The translations under genes and the position numbers were made by a program. DNA of 40,900 nucleotides, taken from NCBI GenBank assembly GCA_031264015.1, contig JAISET010000122.1, positions 1-40,900 of the forward strand, in the 5' to 3' direction. The DNA is from Deltaproteobacteria bacterium (GTDB taxonomy: Bacteria > Desulfobacterota > Desulfarculia > Adiutricales > Adiutricaceae). Numbering within the stretch: position 1 is the stretch's first letter; every line of letters begins with the position of its first letter. Shown here piece after piece: positions 17,859 to 25,763 of the stretch. The notes below the pieces were generated by a model. It worked only from the letters and a program-made list of their open reading frames with translations, ran no database searches and had not been told where the DNA came from.

Positions 17859-17979
17859 CGGAACCGGCGGGCCCGCGGAGGGCGCCCCGGCGGGAGAGCC
17901 CCGGGCCTTTCTTTTTCCCCGCCCCAAATTTTTTCCTCCCCCCGGAAACCCACGCCCACAAGGAGGGACAAAGGTCCCC

Positions 17980-18939
17980 ATGCTGCGGAAATTATCCTGC
18001 GTCCTGCTCGTCAGCCTGCTCGCCTGCCTCGTCTTCGCCCAGGGCTGCTCGGCCCAGCAGGCGGCGGCGCCCGTCTTCGCGCCGGAGCCGGCCCCGGTGT
18101 TCAGGGTGCTGCCGGATCCCCTGCCGCGGGGGAACCCGGGCCGGGTCATGGCCGAGGGCCTGCCCCCCGGCGCCGGCGTCTCCGGGACATTCGACGGCAA
18201 ACCCATCTTCTTTTATGACAACAAGGGCGTCCTGGTGGGCCTGTTCGGGGCCGACGTCATGATCAAGCCCGGTTCCCACCCCCTCTCGGTCGCCTGGAAG
18301 ACCGCGGCGGGGGCCGGCGGGACCGAGAGGCTGGACGTCACCGTGGTCGACAAGTCCTACGGGGTCAGGGACGTCAAGGTGCCCCAGAGCCAGGTGGAGC
18401 TCTCGGCCGAGGACCTGGAGAGGGCCAGGGTCGAGCGGGAGCAGACCTCCAAAGCCCTGGCCACCAGGAGCCCCGAGAGACTGTGGAGCGGGGAGTTTCT
18501 GGAGCCGGTCAACGGCCGGATCAACAGCTCCTTCGGGCGCCAGACCAGGTTCAACGGCGTCCTAAACCCCAGGCCCCACGCCGGGGCCGACTATCTGGTC
18601 GCCGAGGGCACCCCCGTCTCCGCCCCGGCCGACGGCCGGGTCATCCTGACCGGGGACCATTTCTTCGCCGGCAACTCCGTCTACATCGACCACGGCCAGG
18701 GTCTTGTCAGCATGTTTTTCCACCTCTCGCGGATAGACGCCGTCTCCGGCCGGGACATTAAAAAAGGCGAGACGCTGGGCCTGGTCGGCAAGACCGGACG
18801 GGTCAGCGGCGCCCATCTGCACTACGGCCTCTACATCAACGGCGCCCGCGTCGACCCGCCCGTCTTCCGGCAGATGACCGCCGTCCTGGCCGGGGACAAC
18901 CCCAATCCGGCCGCCGCGACCCGGGCCGGGGCGGAATAA
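17980..18939 (+). CDS. M23-family peptidase (LytM-type murein hydrolase), exported
   Basis: The 319-residue envelope protein has a signal peptide (1-24; VFAQGC resembles a lipobox but lacks the usual aliphatic residue at -3). A beta-rich region (about 45-125) and a charged linker (139-165) precede a C-terminal LytM domain (170-292). The zinc ligands are present: H200 and D204 in HAGAD, and H279/H281 in AHLHYGLY, so it should be an active endopeptidase cutting peptidoglycan cross-links, unlike EnvC-type activators. AAAGG five bases before the ATG supports the start. It follows the unknown pair by about 140 bases and is followed by a 22-bp tandem repeat and a terminator. Confidence 0.92.
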   Translation: MLRKLSCVLLVSLLACLVFAQGCSAQQAAAPVFAPEPAPVFRVLPDPLPRGNPGRVMAEGLPPGAGVSGTFDGKPIFFYDNKGVLVGLFGADVMIKPGSHPLSVAWKTAAGAGGTERLDVTVVDKSYGVRDVKVPQSQVELSAEDLERARVEREQTSKALATRSPERLWSGEFLEPVNGRINSSFGRQTRFNGVLNPRPHAGADYLVAEGTPVSAPADGRVILTGDHFFAGNSVYIDHGQGLVSMFFHLSRIDAVSGRDIKKGETLGLVGKTGRVSGAHLHYGLYINGARVDPPVFRQMTAVLAGDNPNPAAATRAGAE

Positions 18940-19010
18940 TAGGGACAAGTCCCGGCCGGGACTGGAAAAACCCGCCCGCGGCATGCGCGGGGCCCGGACG
19001 GGGACAGGGA

Positions 19011-19142
19011 ATAGTCCGGACGGAGACGGAGAAGAGTCCAGACAAAGACAGAGAAGAGTCTGGACAAAGACGGAGAAGAGTCCGGACAAAGACAGAGAAG
19101 AATCCGGGCAAAGACGGAGAAGAGTCCGGGCAAAGACAGAGA
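19011..19142 (+). repeat. 22-bp purine-rich tandem repeat, 6 copies
   Basis: Six exact-length units (19011, 19033, 19055, 19077, 19099, 19121), consensus AGAGTCCGGACAAAGACAGA plus GA. Positions vary between C/T and A/G only at a few sites, and GACAGA/GACGGA versions alternate. It lies in the transcribed 3' region of the peptidase gene, before the terminator. Confidence 0.92.
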
Positions 19143-19181
19143 ACAGAAAAACGCGGGCGATCGTCCGCCCCGTTGGAAATT

Positions 19182-19217
19182 AAAATCCCGGACCGCCGTT
19201 TGACCGGGATTTTTTTC
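19182..19217 (+). terminator. Rho-independent terminator after the M23 peptidase gene
   Basis: AAAATCCCGG (19182-19191) pairs perfectly with CCGGGATTTT (19204-19213), then TTT. It follows the 22-bp repeat array. Confidence 0.85.
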
Positions 19218-19418
19218 GTCCGGGTTTTGCCGCGGGATTAGTCTTTTCCGGCGGGCGGCGGCCGGGGCGGGCCGGCTCGCGCCCGGTTTGACCATGGTTT
19301 GACCAGGCGGCGGGCGGGCGGTTTTCAGCCGTCGCCGTCGGCCGGGCCCGCATGTTTTGCCCGCGGGTTTTGCCGAGTCCCTGGGTTTTCCGGCCGGGGT
19401 TGTCGTTTGGAGGTCGGC

Positions 19419-20675
19419 ATGCTGTTGTCCGCGTCTTTCGACTCTCTGGAGCTTGTCCGCGGGGAGAGGATCATCTACGCCCGCTTCCTGGCCCCCAGGC
19501 TGGTCCTCTCCACCTGCAGGATTAACGGGGGGCTCAGGGGCGACTTAAAATTCGTGGCCAACCACCAGAGCTGCGAGTCGGTCGGCCACGAGACCCCGGA
19601 CACCCTGCTGGCCGTCTCCGACCCCGCGGGCTACCACGAGAGGGTCTGCGGCCGCCACGGGCTGGACCCCGGGGGGACGGTCCTTTTGGGCACCGCCGCC
19701 AACATGCGCCTGGCCGTCGTCAAAGAGATCGGCTTCAGGGACCTCTCGGTCATGGCCGTGGTCACCGGCGGGGTCGAGGGCAACGCCGGCCGGGCGGGAG
19801 ACCCGGCGGGGATATTTGAGGGCCCGGACGGCTTCGAGACCGTCGGGGCTGACGAGCGCAACAAAGTCGGGGGAGGACCGGCCGGGGGGCAGGGCGGGCC
19901 CGGGTTCGGCGACGGGGCCAGCCGCGGCCAGACCAACCCCTTCGGCGGCACCATCAACACCCTGCTGTTTGTCAACCGGCCGCTCTCGCCCGGGGCGCTG
20001 ACCAGAAGCGTCATGACGGCCGCGGAGGCCAAGACTGCGGCCCTGGTCGAAATAAACGTCAACTCCCGCTTCAGCCCCTCCCTGGCCACGGGGACGGGCA
20101 CCGACCAGATAGCCGTCGCGGCCCCTCTGCCGGAGCCCGGGGGGCGCGCCCTGACCGGGGCCGGCAAGCACGCCAAGCTGGGGGAGCTCATGGGGCTCGC
20201 GGTTTTGGAGGCCACCAAGGAGGTCCTGATCAGACAGACGGGCCTGACCGTCGACCGGCAGTGCTCGGTGAAGATACTTCTGGAGCGCTTCCACGCCAGA
20301 GGCGACGGGACCTACGGCCTGGACGCCGGCGAGTTTGTCTCTTTGGTCTCGAGGTTTTTGGACCCCGGGGCGGCCGTCCTTTTCAGGGACAATTACAAGG
20401 CCGTCTTCCACGACCCCCTGACCGTCTCCGCCGTCGCCGCCATGGCGGCCGTGGAGGACAAGCTGGCCGCCGGGATACTGCCCCGCTCGGTCCAGCCCGA
20501 GATCATGGCCGCCCAGGCCGCCGTCCTGGCCCGGGCCGCCGGGGGAGGGGAGGGCCTCCCGCCCGACTGTCTGGAAAAGCTCTCCCCTTACTGCCGTTAC
20601 CAAGATGTCGCCGGGTTTCTGCGGCTGGCCTGCGCCGCCCTGGCTGCCGGCTTCGCCCGCAAGTGGCCCAAATAG
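19419..20675 (+). CDS. cbiZ: Adenosylcobinamide amidohydrolase
   Basis: CbiZ hydrolyses the amide of adenosylcobinamide (or pseudocobalamin) to adenosylcobyric acid so that foreign corrinoids can be remodelled. The 418-residue product shows the family's STCRINGGLRGDLKFVANHQ block (about 31-50), VVTGGVEGNAGRAGDPA, GTINTLLFVNRPLSPGALTR and SLATGTGTDQIAVAAP. A Gly-rich low-complexity stretch (about 146-170) and a C-terminal extension (about 260-418) make it longer than typical single-domain CbiZ (about 220-250); the extension is mostly helical and unassigned. TTTGGAGG before the ATG at 19419 fixes the start. It fits the corrinoid demand of the acs operon. No B12-box riboswitch was found upstream. 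Confidence 0.9.
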   Translation: MLLSASFDSLELVRGERIIYARFLAPRLVLSTCRINGGLRGDLKFVANHQSCESVGHETPDTLLAVSDPAGYHERVCGRHGLDPGGTVLLGTAANMRLAVVKEIGFRDLSVMAVVTGGVEGNAGRAGDPAGIFEGPDGFETVGADERNKVGGGPAGGQGGPGFGDGASRGQTNPFGGTINTLLFVNRPLSPGALTRSVMTAAEAKTAALVEINVNSRFSPSLATGTGTDQIAVAAPLPEPGGRALTGAGKHAKLGELMGLAVLEATKEVLIRQTGLTVDRQCSVKILLERFHARGDGTYGLDAGEFVSLVSRFLDPGAAVLFRDNYKAVFHDPLTVSAVAAMAAVEDKLAAGILPRSVQPEIMAAQAAVLARAAGGGEGLPPDCLEKLSPYCRYQDVAGFLRLACAALAAGFARKWPK

Positions 20676-20731
20676 CCCCCTGAAGGCGCCCCTCCAGGCA
20701 TTCCCCAAGAACCGCCCCCCTAAAAAACATA

Positions 20732-20793
20732 GGGCTCCCCTCGACCGCGGCCGACGATTTTTTCGGCCCGGGCGAGTCGGGAGCCCTTTTTTT
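20732..20793 (+). terminator. Terminator after cbiZ
   Basis: GGGCTCCC (20732-20739) pairs with GGGAGCCC (20779-20786), followed by TTTTTTTC. The loop is about 40 bases and can form an inner GC hairpin. Confidence 0.75.
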
Positions 20794-21581
20794 CTCGGCC
20801 GCGTCACTACGCCCGCGGCGGCGGCCAAAAAAGGCGGTCGGAAGCGGCTGGCGCCTCGGGCGCGCCTTTTTTTCGGCCCGGGGCTTCCGGGCCGTCCTGG
20901 CCGCCTCGCCGGGGGCCGCGGGCGTTCGGCGGTCGAGGAAGGTTTTTCGGCCCCATTTTCGGGCGATTTTTTTGTCAGGGTCCGCCGACCATTGCGTCCG
21001 GCCCGCCCGCACAAATTCCTGAAGCTCTGTTTTTTTCCCCCGGTCGTCGCGGGGGGCGCCCGCGGGAACTTGCCGCGGAAAAGGGACATGAGAAACGATT
21101 AATATAAGGATGCCTTTTTTCGACTTGGGGCGTCCGGGGGAACTCGCCGCGGAAAAAGGACATGAGAAACGATTAATATAAGGAGGCCCTTTTTTCGACT
21201 TGGGGCGTCCGGGGGAACTTGCCGCGGAAAAAGGACATGAGAAACGATTAGTATAAGGATGCCCTTTTTTCGACTTGGGGCGCCCGGGCCGTCCTGGCGG
21301 CCTTGCAGGCGGTCGAGAGTGTCCGGCGTCGAGGACGGCTAGTTATTTTGGCCCTGCGGCCCCGGCCCCGGGCCTTTTCGGCGTCCGAATTTGACGGGGG
21401 GTGACGACTAATTCGCAGGGGGACGTGCCGCCCGGCTTCGGGAGAGCGGAAAGCTCCAAGGCGTCGGGTCGCCATGAATGGCGGCTTTCGGAGGCTCAAG
21501 ACCATTGGTCCGGCTGACTGAAGCCGCGGCTGTTTTCTTTTTCACTAAAGAAGATAATATCTTATTTAGTAGAGGTTAAAA
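20794..21581. other. Non-coding region with hairpins and tandem 75-bp repeats
   Basis: A second hairpin with T-run (GGCGC/GCGCC, about 20849-20874) precedes three 75-bp tandem repeats (21053-21276). After that a GC-rich stretch leads to AT-rich DNA before 21582. No gene is seen. Confidence 0.6.
21053..21276 (+). repeat. 75-bp tandem repeat, 3 copies, each with a hairpin
   Basis: Units at 21053-21126 (74 bp), 21127-21201 and 21202-21276 (75 bp) are about 93-97% identical. Each contains CCGCGGAAAAAGG, a conserved core GAAACGATTA(A/G)TATAAGGA, and CCCTTTTTTCG. The first and last arms pair to a hairpin with a loop of about 24 bases. A partial fourth unit (GGGGCGCCCGGG) follows. Confidence 0.92.
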
Positions 21582-22013
21582 ATGAAGAAAAGAAAAGAAA
21601 TATCTCCAAACATAGCTGTTTTGATTTATTTTATAATTATCGTACTTATACTTATTTTTACACTATCAAAAGATGAATATTCAAATTATATAACTGAAAT
21701 TGCTGATTTACATGTTGCAAGTTTATGTTTTTATGTATTTTTAATAGTTACTATTTTGCTTTATAAAAATACATATACATATATCACATATGGTGTTCTT
21801 AGAGTTATTCGTTTAATTTCTATTATTTCATCACTATCCAGTTTTCATCGTATAATTGATGGATTATATGGTGATAATAAAGCTGACATAGCCTTTCAAA
21901 TTGCTACAGAATACGAATCTTATACATCACAAACTATGTTGTTTATGTTTATTGAATTCGTTGTTTTTCTGATTCTTGTGATCAAACTGGGCAAGGAATC
22001 TCCCAAAACGTGA
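21582..22013 (+). CDS. AT-rich hypothetical membrane protein
   Basis: The 143-residue protein has membrane segments at about 10-28, 45-61 and 116-135, and a possible fourth at 68-85. The termini are charged (MKKRKE at the start, KLGKES at the end). I do not recognise a family. Its codons are strongly AT-ending (AAA, ATT, TTA, TAT), opposite to every other gene in the window, so it was probably acquired recently from an AT-rich donor. AGAGG precedes the ATG. It lies just after the 75-bp repeat array and has GC-rich DNA on both sides. Function is unknown; small membrane proteins of phage exclusion or immunity are one possibility, but nothing in the sequence shows it. Confidence 0.75.
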   Translation: MKKRKEISPNIAVLIYFIIIVLILIFTLSKDEYSNYITEIADLHVASLCFYVFLIVTILLYKNTYTYITYGVLRVIRLISIISSLSSFHRIIDGLYGDNKADIAFQIATEYESYTSQTMLFMFIEFVVFLILVIKLGKESPKT

Positions 22014-22222
22014 CCGGCCGGGCCTGTCGCCGGAGGGGCGGCGGACGGGCGACCAGGATCCGGGCCGGGAAGAAAACCGGCCCGTCGGTCGGACAAGCGA
22101 CCGCCTGAAAACATGGCCTAATTTTTAGGCGTCGTCGGACGCCGGCCGCCGGTTAATTTTGGCGGCTTGGTTGGTTCCGTCTTTTAGTTACCTTTTTCCT
22201 TTCCAATTCAAAGGTGAAAAAA

Positions 22223-22477
22223 ATGTTCGATAGAATATCATTTCTCTTCTGCTTGTTGTTGTTTGTCGGCGCCGCCATATTGATAGACACAAAAAGTTAC
22301 GCCGTGAGCCATTGGGAGCCCGAGTTGACCACCGCGCGGCCTTTCTACCGGGTTTACGAGCCGCCAAGGGCGCGCGAGAACGTCAGGCCAAAGGTGAAAG
22401 TCACGGAAACAAAATGCGACCTTGACGAAAACGGCGTTTATGTCTGCGTGACCAGGGAATATTTGGAGGATCGATAA
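22223..22477 (+). CDS. Small exported hypothetical protein
   Basis: The 84-residue protein begins with a clear signal peptide: MFDR, a hydrophobic core (ISFLFCLLLFVGAAIL, residues 5-20) and a likely cut after SYA (about 27). The mature part has about 57 residues with two Cys (in TKCDLDENGVYVCVT) that could form a disulfide. AAAGG eight bases before the ATG at 22223 favours this start over the GTG at 22214, which would add three residues. No family is recognised. It lies between the AT-rich membrane gene and the repeat-bearing non-coding region. Codon use is mixed but closer to the host than to its left neighbour. Confidence 0.6.
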   Translation: MFDRISFLFCLLLFVGAAILIDTKSYAVSHWEPELTTARPFYRVYEPPRARENVRPKVKVTETKCDLDENGVYVCVTREYLEDR

Positions 22478-22610
22478 ACGGGCCGACAGGCCGGCCCCCC
22501 CGTTTCCGCCGCCGACGGGATCCCCGTCGCCGGGCCGGGGGGGCCGCAAACGGCGCCGGGCGGCCGGACCGCGACTCGGCCTGAAAAAAGGACGGCGGAC
22601 CCGCCGGCTC

Positions 22611-22672
22611 CGTCGCGGAAAAACGCGGGTCAAAACGATTAGTATGACAGCGCGCCGTTTTTCGGCGCGGGG
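22611..22672 (+). repeat. Diverged copy of the 75-bp hairpin unit
   Basis: CGCGGAAAAACGCG, the core AAAACGATTAGTATGA and CGCGCCGTTTTTCGGCG match the tandem units in order. The arms differ in base but still pair, which suggests the hairpin is kept. Confidence 0.7.
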
Positions 22673-23250
22673 CTTCCAATGGCGGCCGGGTCAGTCCGGC
22701 GCGTTAAAAAGGCGCCGGGAAGACTTGGCCGGGCTTCGGCTGGAAAAAACGAAAGGAGGGCTTATGGCCGGTCAGGCGGCATATTTTCAGTTCGGCTGGA
22801 TCATGCGGGCCCCCGCCGCCCCCCCGGTTTTAATTCCCGGGTCGCCGGCCGCGATTATTGCGGCCGCGACTTTCGGGACCGCTGTCATCGCCGCCGTTAT
22901 TTTCGCCGCCGCGGTTTTCGGGGGCGCGTTTTCTCCGGCCCGCATGCGGCCGGCCAATAAGCGCCGGGGAATTTTCGGCGGCGGCGATTTTTTCGACCGC
23001 TGTTTGTCCGGCCGTCCGAACGTCGCCGTTCGCGGCCCCCTTGCCGGCCTTGGCGCCCCCGTCGGCAAGCCCTCGGCCGGCCGGTTTGTCATCGCCTTGG
23101 CCGCTTATGTTTCCGCCTCCGTCCCAAGAAGCGCCGCCCGCCCGCGGGGTTTGGGAAAGAGCCTGCCGGGGACGGGCGCCCGTGACTTCCCCGCCCTGCT
23201 TTCGGACTCTTCCGGCGGCCGTCCCCGCGCCTATGCCGACCCCGAACCCG

Positions 23251-23310
23251 CCGCGGAAAAATGCCGTCCGAAACGATCGATAATGTTTGGGCTGAATTTT
23301 TCCCGGCCGG
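23251..23310 (+). repeat. Diverged copy of the hairpin unit
   Basis: CCGCGGAAAAATGCC, the core GAAACGATCGATAATG and GGCTGAATTTTTCCCGG keep the same order and pairing. Confidence 0.5.
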
Positions 23311-23511
23311 GGTCGGAAAAAAGCCCGGACAAAAACGACTGTCGCGGACCCGCCCAAAATTATCGGGGCCGTCCCCGCGCCTGAACCCTCCCGGCTGTCC
23401 TCGATTAATTCCTCGGAGACATTCCGATCATTTTTTCCCCCGGGCTTCAATATTCGTCCCCCGCGGGTGGCGAATCCGGCCGGTTTTCCCCGGCGGGCCC
23501 GCGGGCGGCCT

Positions 23512-23577
23512 GCCGCGAAAAAATGACGGTAAATACGAATGGTATGGAACGGGCCAAAAATTTTTTTGCGGCGGTCG
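23512..23577 (+). repeat. Weak copy of the hairpin unit
   Basis: GCCGCGAAAAAATG, a core-like AAATACGAATGGTATGGA and ATTTTTTTGCGGCGG; the outer arms pair. Confidence 0.4.
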
Positions 23578-24066
23578 GAAAAAGGAGGCCTCGAAAACGT
23601 CCGGCCCGGGCGCGAAATTTGTTGCTTTTCCCCGCGCCGGAGCCGGTCCGAGCCGGGCCGGCGCTCCCCGGGCTCCCGATCCCTCGCTCCCGGGCCCCGG
23701 CTCCCGCGCCCCTGTCGGCGCCGACGGCTCGAACCTCCCGGCCCTCGGATTCACGCCCCGGGCAAGCCTGGTCCTTTCGTCGCCGGCCAGCCCCGCCGCC
23801 GTCAGCCTCGTCGGCGGATTCCGGGAGCGGCGGCTCGAGCCTGGAAATTTTATTTCACCAAGGCGGAGGCCGGCCAAAAATAGCTCCGCCGGGCGCCCCG
23901 CGGGGCTTTCCTCGGAAAGGAGCGCCGAAACGAATTTCAGGATTTTGGCGAAAAGACAATGATCATAAGGAGTTGTCTCGGCCGCTGGAAAATGACCCGG
24001 CGGGGGCGGCTTCGGGAGAATTAACCGCGGGTGAAAAAAGCGGCGGGGCCCGCCGGGGGCGGGGTT

Positions 24067-24108
24067 AAAAAACGAGGGGGGCCGCCCCGGACGGGTGTCG
24101 GGGCGGCC
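24067..24108 (-). terminator. Terminator after the YgiW-like gene
   Basis: A perfect 10-bp stem (GGCCGCCCCG at 24080-24089 with CGGGGCGGCC at 24099-24108) is followed on the - strand by a T-run (24067-24072). Confidence 0.65.
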
Positions 24109-24185
24109 GTTGGCGCGGACGGGGCGCCCGGGCGTCAAGGGCGGGAACCCGACGCCGGCCGCGCCCCGGGTGTCCCGCCCTCCCG

Positions 24186-24590
24186 TCAGGCCGGCGCCTT
24201 GCCGATGTTCTTGACCTCGATCTCGAAGTTGGTGAAGTCCCTGTCCACCTCGCCCTCGATCTTGACGACGTCCTCCGGCCCCACGGTCAGACCCCGCCAG
24301 ACCTTGTCGTCGATCTCGACCGTCACGGTGCCCGTGGCGTCGGAGAACAGATATTCCTCGCGGCCCACCTGCCTTTCGATCTTGCCGGTCAGCACCACCC
24401 AGCGGTCGTCGGCCAGGTTCTTGGCGTCGGCGACGGTCATGGCCTGCGAGGCCGGGCCGACGAAGCCGCCGCCGGCCCGGGTCTCCCCCTGGAAGCCGCC
24501 TCCGGCGTTTTGGGCCGCGGCCTGGTCCGGGGCGGCGGTCATGAAGGCCAGGGCGGCCAGCAGGGCGAGCGGAAACAGTGTCTTTTTCAT
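24186..24590 (-). CDS. YgiW/YdeI-family periplasmic OB-fold protein (BOF)
   Basis: The 134-residue exported protein has a signal peptide (cut likely after AAA near residue 26), a Gly-rich linker and one bacterial OB-fold domain (about 50-131). The family pattern is clear: MTVADAKNL, WVVLTGKIERQVGREEYLFSD, ATGTVTVEIDDKVWRG and VKIEGEVDRDFTNFEIEVKNI. E. coli members are linked to stress tolerance; the ligand is unknown. AGGAGG six bases before the ATG at 24590 fixes the start, though the frame is open to 24797. It follows the YprB-like gene on the same strand with a 211-base gap, so co-transcription is uncertain. Confidence 0.9.
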   Translation of the reverse strand: MKKTLFPLALLAALAFMTAAPDQAAAQNAGGGFQGETRAGGGFVGPASQAMTVADAKNLADDRWVVLTGKIERQVGREEYLFSDATGTVTVEIDDKVWRGLTVGPEDVVKIEGEVDRDFTNFEIEVKNIGKAPA

Positions 24591-24801
24591 TTTGAGCCTC
24601 CTGAAAACGGTTCTGATTTGCGGGCTGTCAATCACCGGGGCGTCGGGCCGGCGTTTTTTTCGCCGAGGCCGGCCGCGCCGCAGCGCGGGCGGGGGACCGG
24701 ACGGGCGGGGGGCGCGCGGGCCGTCCCGCCGCGCCCTGTCGGATTGCCGACCGTCCCCGGGCCCGGCCGATTGTCTTCCGGCCCGGTCGAATTTCATCGG
24801 G

Positions 24802-25641
24802 CTAGAAAGTCTCGAGACTGAAGGGGAAGGTCTCCGGGTCCGTGAAAGGCTCCTGGACCAGCGAGGAGAAGCGGCCGCCGAAGTCGACCCCCCGGGGCAG
24901 GGTCCCGTCGCGGGAGAAGCGGGCCACCGCGGCCTCGAAGACGTGCTTCATGCCCTCGACGTCGAGGTGGTTGTAGTTGATGAGCTCCCTCAAGGCCTCC
25001 CGGCGGCGGGCGGCGGGTCTTCCCCGGTCCCTGTACTCCCACCAGAGCCGCACGGCGTCCTCCCCGTTCGAGACATCGGTGTCTCTTTCGAGGCCGATCT
25101 CCTCCTCGATGCGCTTTTGCCCCCCCGCGTATCCCGCCCTCCTGGCCACGTGGCGCAGGTCGGCGTGGGCGGCGGGGACCTTGGTCTTCGGCCAGCGGCT
25201 CATGATGAAGCGCATGTCGAAGCTCTTGCCGTTGAAGGTGCAGAGGGCCTTGGCCCGGGCCAGGTCGCGGAACAGCTTTCGCGGGTCGTCCCTCCCGACC
25301 ACTATGACGCCGAACCTGCCCCCCAGGGACCAGCCGACGATGGTGATGTCCTCGTAGTCGGGGCTCAGCCCGGTGGTCTCGATGTCCAGAAAGACGGTCT
25401 CGGCCGGGTAGGTCAGGGCCGCCCGGAAGTGCTCCCTGGTCGGCAGGCCCGCCAGAATATATTCCGGGTCCCCCTCCGCCAGGGCTTTTCGGGTCGGCTC
25501 GTACCAGCCCCACCTCTCCTCGAGCCTGGCCCCCGTCTCGTGCGCGACCAGGTCGTCGTGGCTCAGGATCCCCTCCCTCCAGAGCTCGGCCTCCCGGGCG
25601 GCGCCCAGCTGTCTGATGTGCAGAAAAGTGCGGTTGAGCAT
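24802..25641 (-). CDS. YprB-like RNase H-fold exonuclease
   Basis: The 279-residue protein carries a DEDDy 3'-5' exonuclease-type domain. Motif I is VFLDIETTGL (D86, E88), motif II CTFNGKSFDMRF (N137, D142), and motif III INYNHLDVEGM with Y223 and D227. The YprB group is defined by this arrangement with an adjoining N-terminal helical region (1-75). It likely trims nucleic acid; substrate is unknown. The frame is open to 25854, but that part overlaps the ABC ATPase gene and is out of character, so I use the ATG at 25641 with GAGAGG 10 bases upstream. It lies 122 bases after the ATPase pair on the same strand. Confidence 0.85.
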   Translation of the reverse strand: MLNRTFLHIRQLGAAREAELWREGILSHDDLVAHETGARLEERWGWYEPTRKALAEGDPEYILAGLPTREHFRAALTYPAETVFLDIETTGLSPDYEDITIVGWSLGGRFGVIVVGRDDPRKLFRDLARAKALCTFNGKSFDMRFIMSRWPKTKVPAAHADLRHVARRAGYAGGQKRIEEEIGLERDTDVSNGEDAVRLWWEYRDRGRPAARRREALRELINYNHLDVEGMKHVFEAAVARFSRDGTLPRGVDFGGRFSSLVQEPFTDPETFPFSLETF

Positions 25642-25763
25642 GTCGCTAAGGCCTCTCGCATCCTTTGTCGTTCTTAAGCCAGTTTTTTCCGACGGCCTCC
25701 TGCTTTTGGCCGCCGGACTGTCCCCGTCATGCCGTCTCTTGTCGTCGTTTGACGGCGCCGGCC

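Larger units (their letters stand above)
22478..24185. other. 1.7-kb GC-rich non-coding region with dispersed hairpin repeats
   Basis: Frames are open on both strands only because of extreme GC content, and none shows a family motif. The region carries weaker relatives of the 75-bp unit at 22611-22672, 23251-23310 and 23512-23577, and a hairpin AGACAA/TTGTCT with the ATAAGGA core word near 23950-23980. Confidence 0.55.

Noticed and set aside
19218-19418. Cobalamin riboswitch before cbiZ
   Set aside because: No B12 box (GCCACTG-like) or recognisable core in the 200 bases upstream.
21053-21276. CRISPR array
   Set aside because: The three 75-bp units are near-identical throughout with no variable spacers.
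22764-23384. Open frame with a good ribosome site (MAGQAAYFQFGW...) and a hydrophobic stretch
   Set aside because: Composition is that of GC-driven open frames on both strands, no family motif is present, and it runs through a hairpin-repeat copy at 23251-23310.
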